Source of the DNA: UBA6623 sp965217195
GTDB lineage: Bacteria > Acidobacteriota > Terriglobia > Bryobacterales > UBA6623
Length of the DNA: 64,000 bases
Reading direction: 5' to 3'
Assembly: GCA_965217195.1 (NCBI GenBank)
Contig: CBDCHL010000005.1
Coordinates: 496,001 to 560,000, forward strand
Each line of letters begins with the position of its first letter. The stretch's first letter is position 1. Both the position numbers and the translations under genes were made by a program. Below are positions 26,066-34,625 of the stretch, one piece after another. The notes below the pieces were generated by a model. The model had not been told where the DNA came from and made no database searches. It saw nothing but the letters and a program-made list of their open reading frames with translations.

Positions 26066-28072
26066 ATGGCGAATCTAGGGTCGGCACTGGGCTCGACGAC
26101 GCGGTCGCTCGCGGCGTTTTCCGAAGCCCTGGCCGTTATCCAAAACAACATCGCGAACGCACCGACTCCCGGGTATGCCCGCCAGCGGGTGTCGCTGGCG
26201 CCGATCGTCAGCCCTCGCGGGCAATCGCTGGGCGTCGAGGTGAGCCAGGTGCAGAGCCTGCGCGACCGTTTGCTCGATTTTCAAGTTTTGCTGGCGCGCC
26301 AGTCGGCGTCGCTGTTTGAGAGGAAGGCCGAGATCTATCAACAGATCGAGCCGGTCTTCAATTTGACCGGCGAAGCAAGTCTTACGGGTGGGATCGACAA
26401 GTTCTTCGGCGCTCTGTCGGCGCTTTCGGTTTCGCCGGGCGATTTCAACTTGCGGCGGCAAGTGCTCGATGCCGCGGGCGGTCTCGTGGATATCACGCGC
26501 TCGACCTATTCGCGGGTTTCGAGCCGCATGGCGTCGCTCGACGGCGAAGCGCGGGGCGTGGTGACGCAGGTCAACGGGCTGCTCGAGCAAGCGGCGGAAC
26601 TCGCCGCCCTTGGCACCAACTCCGAGGGCAACCAGAACTTCGCGGCTCAGACACGGCTCAGCCAGGTGCTCGACGAGCTGGCGGGACTGATCAACTTCAC
26701 GTTGATTCATCAGAGCGACGGCACGCTCTCGATTGTCGCCGGAGGCGGGGAAGCGTTGGTGGTCGGCACGACGGTCCGACCTCTTCGCGTGGGGTTGTCG
26801 GACGACGGCATCAGCATTTACGACGAGGACGGCCGCGATGTCACCGCCGGATTGCAGAACGATGGCGGGGAGTTGGGCGCCATACTCGAACTTCGCAATC
26901 AGACCCTTCCCGGGTACCTCGACCAGATCAATCGGCTGGCGAAGTCCGTCGTCGATCAGGTCAACGAGCAGCACGCTCGCGGTGTCGACATCACCGGGGC
27001 TCCGGGGGCGGCGATCTTCGACTATCAGACGTCCTTCGTCGACGGATCCGGCCGAACGGCCGGCACGACTGGTGCAGCGACACCGGCTCCACCGGTTGAC
27101 GTGACGGTGACGTTCAGCGGGGGGCTCAGCGGGTCGATCACCGCCGTGCTCGACAGTTTTTTTGTGGCTTCATCAGCGCCGACGGCTGCCACGGCCGGAG
27201 ATACGGTCAGCGTCAGTTTCACGAGCGCCGACGGGGTGATCGAACGTACCATCACGACGGCGCCTCTGCCGGGCGGCGAGACTACCGCTCAGTTGGCGAC
27301 TCGGCTCAACGATCAGATCGCGACGGACCCGGAACTGGCGGGCTTGATCACGTTTTCCGACGTGGGCGGGAACCTCAAGGTGGTGTTGTCCGAGCAAGCC
27401 GGGCAGGGATTCAGCTTCACGTCAACGACGTCGAATCCTGCGTTCACGACCGGGCTTGAGAGCGGTGGGAACCTCGGAGGGCGCTCGGCCGAGGAAATTG
27501 CCGCGGCGCTCAACCAAGAAGTTGCCGCCGACGCCGCGCTCACCGATGCCGGAGTTCGCTTCACGGCGATCAACGGCGAAGTTCGATTTGACGCCTATAC
27601 AGCATTTGACTACACGATTGTCGACAACGACACCGCCGGTACGGGTTTCGTCTCCGGGTTAGCCGGCAGCGGTTCCGCCGGAGGAGGTCCCGCGGCCGCA
27701 ACGTTGCGACTGGCTGATCTAGGACCCGCGAACGTCGCCGCCGGCTTTCCGGGTTCTCCCGCGGGCAATCAGAACGCGTTGGCGCTGGCGGCGTTGGCCG
27801 ATGCCGGGATAGTTGACGGCGTAACCTACACGGAAGCTTATGCCGCGCTGGTTGGCGAGGTCGGGCAAGACGCCGCCGGGGCGTCATCCCAGTTACAGAC
27901 GCAGACCGAAATCCTAAATACGGCGCAGGGGTTGCGGGACAGCTTTTCCGGCGTCGACCTCAATGAAGAGGCCGTGCGGCTGCTGGAATTCCAGCAAGCC
28001 TTCCAGGCGCAGATCCGTGTGATTCAGGTGATCGACAGTTTGGCGACGGAGATCCTATCCCTGGTGAGGTAG
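26066..28072 (+). CDS. flgK: Flagellar hook-filament junction protein FlgK (HAP1) with inserted domain
   Basis: A 668-residue axial protein. The N-terminal rod/hook signature is ALAVIQNNIANAPTPGYARQ. The C-terminal helix reads NEEAVRLLEFQQAFQAQIRV then IQVIDSL. Residues about 326-534 (27041-27667) are an extra domain that starts DGSGRTAGTTGAATP and ends GTGFVSGLAG, placed in the middle of the protein where HAP1 proteins vary. The same domain occurs in FlgL and FliD in this cluster. Inside it, two sub-repeats (AQLATRLNDQIATDPELAG and AEEIAAALNQEVAADAALTD, each followed by a beta-rich part ending TGL or SGL) recall the Flagellin_IN motif. It would form the first junction zone between hook and filament. 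Confidence 0.95.
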   Translation: MANLGSALGSTTRSLAAFSEALAVIQNNIANAPTPGYARQRVSLAPIVSPRGQSLGVEVSQVQSLRDRLLDFQVLLARQSASLFERKAEIYQQIEPVFNLTGEASLTGGIDKFFGALSALSVSPGDFNLRRQVLDAAGGLVDITRSTYSRVSSRMASLDGEARGVVTQVNGLLEQAAELAALGTNSEGNQNFAAQTRLSQVLDELAGLINFTLIHQSDGTLSIVAGGGEALVVGTTVRPLRVGLSDDGISIYDEDGRDVTAGLQNDGGELGAILELRNQTLPGYLDQINRLAKSVVDQVNEQHARGVDITGAPGAAIFDYQTSFVDGSGRTAGTTGAATPAPPVDVTVTFSGGLSGSITAVLDSFFVASSAPTAATAGDTVSVSFTSADGVIERTITTAPLPGGETTAQLATRLNDQIATDPELAGLITFSDVGGNLKVVLSEQAGQGFSFTSTTSNPAFTTGLESGGNLGGRSAEEIAAALNQEVAADAALTDAGVRFTAINGEVRFDAYTAFDYTIVDNDTAGTGFVSGLAGSGSAGGGPAAATLRLADLGPANVAAGFPGSPAGNQNALALAALADAGIVDGVTYTEAYAALVGEVGQDAAGASSQLQTQTEILNTAQGLRDSFSGVDLNEEAVRLLEFQQAFQAQIRVIQVIDSLATEILSLVR

Positions 28073-28108
28073 GGGCTTAGCCGCCGGGCCGTTTACACGA
28101 GGTAAGTC

Positions 28109-29671
28109 ATGAGGGTTACGTTCCTTTCCCAAGGCCGCCAGACGATTGCCAATCTACAGGCAGTGCAGGCCCGAAAACTTCGGGCAACGGCCGAAGTCTC
28201 TTCCGGACTACGCGTAACGCGGCCCTCGGACTCTCCTTCCGACGCGGCGGGTATCGTGCGCAGCCGAACCGACCTTCGGGAAATCGAGCAATTCCGATCC
28301 AACCTCGAGTTGGTGCAGGCCGAGTTGCGATCGGTCGATGGCTCGCTTTCGCAGGCCGGCGACGTGCTGAATCGGGCGGCGGTGCTGGCGGCTCAGGCGG
28401 CGAATGACGCCCAAGGCGACGCGGAAGGCAGCCGGGACATTGTACGCAATGAGATCGAGGTCATCTTCCGTCACCTGGTTTCGCTGGCTAACACAACCCA
28501 TTCCGGGAAGTTCGTCTTCGCCGGCAGTACTGATGATGTGACTCCGTTCTTGATTAACCCGGATCACCCCGACGGTGTCAGCTACCAGGGTGATTCGCTG
28601 AGCCGTCAAATCACGTTTCCGGATCGCCGGCCAGGGCAGATTTCGCAGCCCGGCAACAGCATCTTCGCGCAGCCGGAATTCTTTCTCGGTTCGGGCCGAG
28701 TGTCCGGGACCGCGGGCTCGACGGTTCCGAATCCGCCGCCCGGCGTCGGGTTGGCCTTCAGCGGCGATGTCGATGCTGTGTTGAGCGTAGACTTGGATGG
28801 TTTTTTTGTCGCTTCTTCGCCACCTGGAGTTCCGGCGGGCGGTGAACAGGTCAGCGTGACCTTCACGAGAGCTAACGGGGCGCCCAGGACGATTACGACC
28901 GCGCCGCTAACCGCGGGAGACGACACAAACCAAATTGCCGCGGCGCTCAACGCGGCAGTGGCGGCCGATGCTGTCATTGCGGGCGGTTTCACCTTCAGCT
29001 CCGCCGACGGATCGGGTTCCGGTGCGCTAAAGCTTGTTCAGAGCGATACGTTGGGCGTGGGCTATTCTTTCACGTCCTCGGCGACAGGCGGGCTAACGAC
29101 CGGGCTCGAGTCGGGCGGGGTGACCGGAGGCCAATCGGCTGAAGAGATTGCCGCTGCGCTCAATGCAAGGGTGGCGTCCAACGCCCAACTTGTCGCGGCC
29201 GGCATCCTGTTCAGCTCCGTCGACGGCGAGGTTCATGTGGATGGCGATGTCGACTTCACGCTTACCACGGTGGACTTTGACCGCGGGACCGGCTTTCAAT
29301 CCGGGCTGGCGGGTACGCACTTCGTCGGCGGCAGCCGAGGAGCTAATGTCTTCGGCACATTGAATCAACTGATCGATGACCTCGCGGCGAACAACCAACC
29401 CGGTATCGCCGCCGCCGTCGGGGCTCTTCGCCGCGGCCTCGAGCACGTCAACGGTTCGCAGAGCTTTTACGGGAGCACGCTCAACCAAGTGGATCTAACG
29501 TTGAAGAACCTGCAGGAACTGGACGTCGTCAACCAGCAGCGGCTTTCGCAACACCAAGACGCCGATATCATCACTTCGATCGGGGACCTCTTACAGAACA
29601 CTTCGGCCGAGCAGTTTGTCCTTCAAGTGGCTTCACGGCAGTCGCCCAATCTACTCGACCTTTTGGCATGA
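28109..29671 (+). CDS. flgL: Flagellar hook-filament junction protein FlgL (HAP3) with inserted domain
   Basis: A 520-residue flagellin-like junction protein, clearly longer than the usual FlgL of about 300. The N-terminal helix pair includes VSSGLRVTRPSDSPSDAAGI and the C-terminal helix ends AEQFVLQVASRQSPNLLDLL. Residues about 194-402 (28688-29315) are the extra domain, starting GSGRVSGTAGSTVP and ending GTGFQSGLAG. This copy is the most diverged of the three. Without it the protein would have normal length. It starts 36 bases after flgK. Confidence 0.93.
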   Translation: MRVTFLSQGRQTIANLQAVQARKLRATAEVSSGLRVTRPSDSPSDAAGIVRSRTDLREIEQFRSNLELVQAELRSVDGSLSQAGDVLNRAAVLAAQAANDAQGDAEGSRDIVRNEIEVIFRHLVSLANTTHSGKFVFAGSTDDVTPFLINPDHPDGVSYQGDSLSRQITFPDRRPGQISQPGNSIFAQPEFFLGSGRVSGTAGSTVPNPPPGVGLAFSGDVDAVLSVDLDGFFVASSPPGVPAGGEQVSVTFTRANGAPRTITTAPLTAGDDTNQIAAALNAAVAADAVIAGGFTFSSADGSGSGALKLVQSDTLGVGYSFTSSATGGLTTGLESGGVTGGQSAEEIAAALNARVASNAQLVAAGILFSSVDGEVHVDGDVDFTLTTVDFDRGTGFQSGLAGTHFVGGSRGANVFGTLNQLIDDLAANNQPGIAAAVGALRRGLEHVNGSQSFYGSTLNQVDLTLKNLQELDVVNQQRLSQHQDADIITSIGDLLQNTSAEQFVLQVASRQSPNLLDLLA

Positions 29672-29697
29672 GGTTGCCGCCACGCCCCCGAATTCGC

Positions 29698-29724
29698 TCT
29701 AGAAAATCCCGGACGTGCCGATAA
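29698..29724 (+). promoter_or_regulatory. Sigma-28-type promoter for flaG-fliS-fliD
   Basis: TCTA-N15-GCCGATAA. The -10 part is a perfect sigma-28 match, the -35 part is weaker. It ends 98 bases upstream of flaG. Confidence 0.6.
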
Positions 29725-29822
29725 GATCGTTGGCAGACAATCGCGGCGGAGAGGCGGATCATGGATCGATCCGATGCCGCTCGCCGTGATTTGCCCCGAA
29801 AATCCAAGGAAGGGGGCGGGGA

Positions 29823-30134
29823 ATGACGATTACAGAAGCACAGGTTTCGCAGACTTCCCGAGTCAACAATGATCGGGGAGGTCCGCAAGGCCGCGCGCCC
29901 GAGCAAGCCGCTCGGAATCGCGAATTGATCAAGGCGATCAAGACGATCAACGACGGCGGATCATTGGGGCCGAGCAACGAACTTCGGTTCGGATTCGATC
30001 CCGACACCGGCCAGGCCCTGATTAAGATTGTCGACCGGGTGACGAACGAGGTCATCACGCAACTTCCTCCTGAATCGGCTCTGCGCACGGCGCAGGTTCT
30101 CAAGGACCTGAATTCGGGCGAGCACATTGCCTAG
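29823..30134 (+). CDS. flaG: FlaG-family protein
   Basis: A 103-residue FlaG-domain protein: ELRFGFDPDTGQALIKIVDR, then VTNEVITQLPPESALR, is the family core. FlaG proteins affect filament length. The N-terminal 35 residues are polar and disordered. First gene behind the second sigma-28-type promoter, with fliS 60 bases downstream. Confidence 0.9.
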   Translation: MTITEAQVSQTSRVNNDRGGPQGRAPEQAARNRELIKAIKTINDGGSLGPSNELRFGFDPDTGQALIKIVDRVTNEVITQLPPESALRTAQVLKDLNSGEHIA

Positions 30135-30194
30135 AGCCCCAGATAGGCCTAGAACCTCGGTTCGCAGGCCGATGAGAAGGAAGGGAACCTCGAC

Positions 30195-30629
30195 GTGTAC
30201 ACGGACGACTACGTTGAAAACGGCGTCAACAGCGACGACCCGGTAGGTCTGATCTGTCGCCTCTACGAAAAAGCGGCCGAGCGGCTGCACCGAGCAAAGA
30301 CCCATCTCGATGAGGGCAACACGGCCGCCGCCGGCGAAGCTGTGGCCCGGACCATGGAGATCGTGCTGGAACTGATGGGCTCGCTCGATACCGCCGAGGG
30401 CGGGCAGATCGCGGCCGACTTGGCAGGCTTGTATTTCTATGTGCAACAGGAATTGGCCGAGGCCGCGACCAAGAGCCGCCCCGAGTCTATCGATAACGCG
30501 CTCCACGTGATGGAGTCGTTGCATGAAGGCTGGAAGGAGTGCCGGGCGAAACTTCTGCTCGAAGCGGCGAGCCAGGTGCAGGCCGAGGTCCCCGTCACTG
30601 CCGGGCTGGAACGCGGGTGGACGCTATGA
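30195..30629 (+). CDS. fliS: Flagellin export chaperone FliS
   Basis: A 144-residue four-helix chaperone that keeps flagellin unfolded. Family features are SDDPVGLICRLYEKAAERLH near the N terminus and VARTMEIVLELMGSLDTAEG, then GQIAADLAGLYFYVQQEL. The start is the GTG at 30195, preceded by AAGGGAA. fliD follows after about 90 bases. Confidence 0.88.
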   Translation: MYTDDYVENGVNSDDPVGLICRLYEKAAERLHRAKTHLDEGNTAAAGEAVARTMEIVLELMGSLDTAEGGQIAADLAGLYFYVQQELAEAATKSRPESIDNALHVMESLHEGWKECRAKLLLEAASQVQAEVPVTAGLERGWTL

Positions 30630-30718
30630 AGCCCTCTTTGGAGCGGACGAGACACAGTGGGAGCGAAGCGCCGCAGCTCCGTGCTGAGGGCCGCGGGTAA
30701 CTACGCGGAGCGGTCGGG

Positions 30719-32707
30719 ATGGGCATACCTCCAATCAGCTTTACCGGGATCAGCGAGTTCGCTGATGACTTTCAGGTCATCCTCGAAAGATCGTTTGAAA
30801 TCGCCTCGCTGCCGATCAACAACCTGCAAACCGAGCAGACGATCAACCTTGCGCAACAGCTGCAGCTCGGCGATTTGGCGGCAGCTGTCCAATCTCTCGA
30901 AAGTTCTTTCTCTTCGCTTGCGACCCAGGGTGAAAACGGCGCGATCTCGGCGTTCACCTCCGACAGCAGCGTTGCCACGGTGACGGTGACCGGCACACCG
31001 TCGGCGGCGACGATCGACCTGAACGTGGTTTCCGAGGCCACCGTCGCGCAGGAGACAACCACCACTGCGATCGGCGACACCGACCAGACGGCTCTCAGCG
31101 CCGACGGCATCTTCGACCTCACGCTCGATACGACCACCACGACCATCGATCTATTGACGATCGGTTCGGGTCGGACGGCCGGGACGACGGGTGCGACGAC
31201 GCCTGCTTCGCCGGTGAGCGTCCAGGTCGATTTTTCGAACGGCCTGACTGGCAGCATTACGGCCGACTTGAACAGCTTCTTCGTTGCCTCGGCCGCTCCC
31301 AGCGGCGCCGGCGCGGGCGACACCGTCAGCGTGACCTTCGCGAGCGAAGATAACTTGATCAACGAAACGATCACGACTGTAGCGCTCAGCGGAGGCGAGA
31401 CCGCCTCGCAAATCGCGACTCTGCTCAACGACCAAATCACCGCCAACGCCAATCTCAACGGTAAGGTCACGTTCAGCGACGAGGGCGGGAACCTCAAGCT
31501 AGTTGTCAGCGATACCGCGGGGCAAGGGTTCACCTTCACGTCGTCAAACACCGGAACCGTGGTGACCGGCCTCGAAGCGGGGGACACTGTCGGCGGGCAT
31601 TCGGCGGAAGAAATCGTCGCCGCCCTTAACGCCCAAGTTGCTCTCGATCAAACGCTGGTCGACGCAGGCGTGACCTTCACCGCCGAGTCCGGGGAAGTGC
31701 GCGTCGAGAGCAATCAGAAATTCGACATCACAACAACCGACACGGCCCAGGGAACCGGCTTCGTTTCCGGGTTGGCGGGAACCCAAACCGTCGAGGGATA
31801 CGATAATCCGCTCGACGGGTTGTCGGGGTACATCAACGCCAATTCGGCGACGCTGGACGTCAAAGCCATTCTGATCAACACGAGCAGCGACCCGGACAAC
31901 CCCGCCTACCATTTGACGGTGACAGCTGTTGAGACCGGGGCCACGACGCTCAAGCTCGAAGACAGTGCGGCGTCGAACCTGGTCACGGCGAACGACCAGG
32001 GCACCGACGCCGTTTTCTCGGTCAATGGTCTGCCGAACGTCAGCAATTCGGGCAACGTCATCACGGATTTCTCGCCCGGAATAACCTTGACCATCGTCGG
32101 GGCGGGCGACACGGTCATCACAGCCCAGCCCAGCCGCGCTTCGTTAAGCTCGACGTTGACCAGCGTCGTGCTCGACTACAATTCGCTCGTAGCGAAGATC
32201 CAAGGGCAGATCGGCGAGAATGCCGGGGCTCTTTCGGGCAACTCCGTCGTGCGGAACGCTCAACAGTCGTTGCGCGATATCACGGGTTTTCTCGGCGGCG
32301 GAACGATCCAATCCATGGTCGAGCTGGGGCTTGAACTCGACAACAAGGGCCAACTGTCCTTTAATACAGCTGTTTTCAATACGCTGACCGACAGCCAACT
32401 CAGCGACGCGATCGCCTTTATCGGAGACACGACCACGGGATTCGCCGCCAATGCCGTGACGCGGCTCGGCGACCTGGGCGATCCGATCAACGGACAGATT
32501 CAGGTTGCGATCGAAAGCTTAAAGGATTCCGACGAGAGGCTCACCGAGCAAATCGAAGAAGAACAGGCCCGTGTCGACGCGCTGATTGCCCAGCTCGAGG
32601 CGCAGTTCGCGGCGGCCGATCTCTTACTCGCGCAGCTTGAATCGCAGCAGAATCTGCTGACAGTGCTGTTTGAAGCCCAGCTTATTGAATCTCGCAAAAT
32701 AAAGTGA
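30719..32707 (+). CDS. fliD: Filament cap protein FliD (HAP2), C terminus replaced by IS630-type copy 3
   Basis: A 662-residue cap protein. The N-terminal FliD_N region contains SLPINNLQTEQTINLAQQLQ, and the C-terminal FliD_C region contains SSTLTSVVLDYNSLVAKIQG and RNAQQSLRDITGFLGG with a long terminal coiled coil. Residues about 149-354 (31163-31780) are the extra domain, GSGRTAGTTGATTP to GTGFVSGLAG, closest in sequence to that of FlgK. The element inserted near the 3' end. The original gene would have ended FEAQLNLKTI; it now ends FEAQL followed by element-encoded IESRKIK. Only the last five residues are changed, so the protein may still work. Start at the ATG 30719; a TTG-rich overlap upstream is not convincing. 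Confidence 0.93.
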   Translation: MGIPPISFTGISEFADDFQVILERSFEIASLPINNLQTEQTINLAQQLQLGDLAAAVQSLESSFSSLATQGENGAISAFTSDSSVATVTVTGTPSAATIDLNVVSEATVAQETTTTAIGDTDQTALSADGIFDLTLDTTTTTIDLLTIGSGRTAGTTGATTPASPVSVQVDFSNGLTGSITADLNSFFVASAAPSGAGAGDTVSVTFASEDNLINETITTVALSGGETASQIATLLNDQITANANLNGKVTFSDEGGNLKLVVSDTAGQGFTFTSSNTGTVVTGLEAGDTVGGHSAEEIVAALNAQVALDQTLVDAGVTFTAESGEVRVESNQKFDITTTDTAQGTGFVSGLAGTQTVEGYDNPLDGLSGYINANSATLDVKAILINTSSDPDNPAYHLTVTAVETGATTLKLEDSAASNLVTANDQGTDAVFSVNGLPNVSNSGNVITDFSPGITLTIVGAGDTVITAQPSRASLSSTLTSVVLDYNSLVAKIQGQIGENAGALSGNSVVRNAQQSLRDITGFLGGGTIQSMVELGLELDNKGQLSFNTAVFNTLTDSQLSDAIAFIGDTTTGFAANAVTRLGDLGDPINGQIQVAIESLKDSDERLTEQIEEEQARVDALIAQLEAQFAAADLLLAQLESQQNLLTVLFEAQLIESRKIK

Positions 32708-33777
32708 CACCTTTTTGGGGTACGTACGTCTTTGTATGTATGGGAAATACAAAAGGCGTACGGCGGGATTTCGAGGCCCTGGAGAAGCGCCGTTTCAAAG
32801 CGATCCGGTTGGTCGAGCAAGGCTGTAGTCAGTCCGAGACAGCGAGGCGATTGAAGGTCGCGCGGCAAAGCGTCAGCGAGTGGCTGCGACGATACCGGCG
32901 TGACGGCGAAGCCGGGTTGCGCCAGGCCGGCCGCGCCGGCCGTAAGCCGCTGTTGGACGCCGCGCAGCTCGAACGCCTCGAGGCGTTGCTGCTGGAAGGC
33001 CCCGAGGCGCACGGCTTCCCGACGCCGCTGTGGAGCTGTCCGCGGGTCGCTCGTCTGATCGGAGACGAGTTCGGCGTGCGCTATCACGAGGGCCATGTCT
33101 GGAAGATCCTGCGGGCGCTCGGTTGGAGCCCGCAACGGCCCGTCGGCAAAGCGCGGGAGCGCAACGAAGAGGCCATCCGCGGCTGGCAGCGCAAGACTTG
33201 GCCGGCCATTAAAAAAAAGCCCGCAAAGAAGAACGTACGATCGTCTTCATCGACGAAAGCGGATTGAGTCAGAAGCCGCATCGTTGCCGCACCTGGGCGC
33301 CGCGCGGCGAGACACCGGTGTTGGAGTTCAACTTCAACTGGGACAAGCTGTCGGTGTCGGCCGGGCTGACGTTGCGCAACTTTTACTTCCGGCTCTATCC
33401 CGGCGCGATCGGCGAGCTGGAGGTCATCGACTTCCTGAAGGCTTTGGTGCGCCACATCGACGGCCCACTGCTGATCGTCTGGGACCGGCTGCCGGCGCAC
33501 CGCAGCCGCCTGGTGCGGGAGTTCATCCAGCTCTCCGAGGATCACATCGCAACGGAGTACTTGCCGCCCTATGCGCCGGAGTTGAACCCGGTGGAATACA
33601 TTTGGGCGTACTGGAAGCAGCACGAGTTGCCCAACGTCTGCCCGAAGGACTACTGGGAACTCGACGAGCGCGCCCGCAAAGCGCTGCGGCGAATGCGCCG
33701 CAAACCGCGCTTGATTACCGCTTTCTGGAAACAGTCTTCTCTTTGTCTCGATTGACAGTATATTATGCGAGACTCAG
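32685..33777 (+). mobile_element. IS630-type element, copy 3 (1093 bp)
   Basis: TA duplications at 32683-32684 and 33778-33779. Inserted in the last codons of fliD. The original fliD stop is the TAG at 33794-33796, after AATTTGAAGACCATC. Confidence 0.95.
32740..33755 (+). CDS. IS630-type transposase (frameshifted), copy 3
   Basis: Predicted protein identical to copies 1 and 2. The zero frame ends at 33267 and the second frame at 33755. It is in the same direction as fliD, so a flagellar transcript could read into it. Confidence 0.92.
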
Positions 33778-33840
33778 TAATTTGAAGACCATCTAGCCGG
33801 TTGCATTCTTGGACCCTACGCCAACATTTCGAAGCTACTC

Positions 33841-34191
33841 ATGACGGCCCAGTCCATCGACGACTTGCTGGACCAATTGCTGGCTTTCAGCGAGACGCTG
33901 GCGGATGGTGCGTGCAGCGGCGCATCCGACACACTCCAAGCGGTGCTCAACGAGCGTGCCTCGTTGGTCCACGGACTCGCCGCGATGGGTAAGACCTCGG
34001 CGCTGACCACTTCGCAGGCCGCCAGGCTGCGACGCGCCCTCGACCTAGGTGAACAGGCGCGCTTTCCCGTGGCTGCCAAGCGCGAGAACCTGCGAGCCCG
34101 GCTGCGCGACCTGCGCCAAAGTCGGCATTCGCGGCAGGCGCTCAAGCCTTTTCGCTCGGCCACCGGCGGCCGCTTGAATATCGAGGGGTAA
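33841..34191 (+). CDS. FliT/FlgN-like flagellar chaperone (tentative)
   Basis: A helical protein of 116 residues (IDDLLDQLLAFSETLADGAC, VLNERASLVHGLAAMG). Position directly after fliD and size fit FliT, the FliD chaperone, but sequence support is weak. Its last 141 bases (34051-34191) are repeated downstream of flgE at 36014-36154. Since IS630-type copy 3 now separates it from fliD, it may be poorly transcribed. Confidence 0.6.
   Translation: MTAQSIDDLLDQLLAFSETLADGACSGASDTLQAVLNERASLVHGLAAMGKTSALTTSQAARLRRALDLGEQARFPVAAKRENLRARLRDLRQSRHSRQALKPFRSATGGRLNIEG
34051..34191 (+). repeat. Direct repeat, left copy (fliT-like 3' end)
   Basis: A stretch of 141 bases that includes GAACAGG, then GCTTTCCCGTGG, and ends at the fliT-like stop. 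It is matched with few differences by 36014-36154, so the flgE segment is bracketed by direct repeats. Confidence 0.85.
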
Positions 34192-34625
34192 GCGGTCGGT
34201 GTCTGCGTCTGTGATCGCTCTTGCCGGCCCGCGGCGTGGCGCATGCCTGCGTCGTGCCGGCTAGCGGAGCTTTGGCCCAAGGCGGGGTGGTCGCCAGTCG
34301 TCGTTAAGTTATCGATATTAATAGATCGATCTTTGCCCAGGATTTGTGCATTGGCTCGTTTGGTTTTCTTGGATCTCATCGGTAGGGCTTCACCTGCTGC
34401 CGATGCGGCAGTGACGCGAAAAAGGACGTTTCTGGATCGGAGGCAATGCCGGCTCGGCGCCGGCACGGAGGTGCGATTCTTGTCGATTGCCAGTTTTTTG
34501 CCACGCCCGTCAGACCTTAACTGCCGAAATTTCAATGGAACGGGTTTGGCCCGTCACATGCTCCGGCAAGAGGAAGCAGACAGCGAGATGAAGTTATATC
34601 AACTTACGACGAAAGGAGTCGTCCA
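34192..34625. other. Leader region upstream of flgE
   Basis: About 430 bases without a recognised gene. It contains several GC-rich inverted segments (for example GCCGGCTCGGCGCCGGC at about 34449). I found no clear sigma-28 or sigma-54 promoter and no riboswitch that I can name. Confidence 0.45.

Noticed and set aside
34380..34500. Possible cyclic di-GMP riboswitch before flgE
   Set aside because: A GACGCGAAAAAGG segment looked suggestive, but the conserved GEMM core and its pairing partners are not there.
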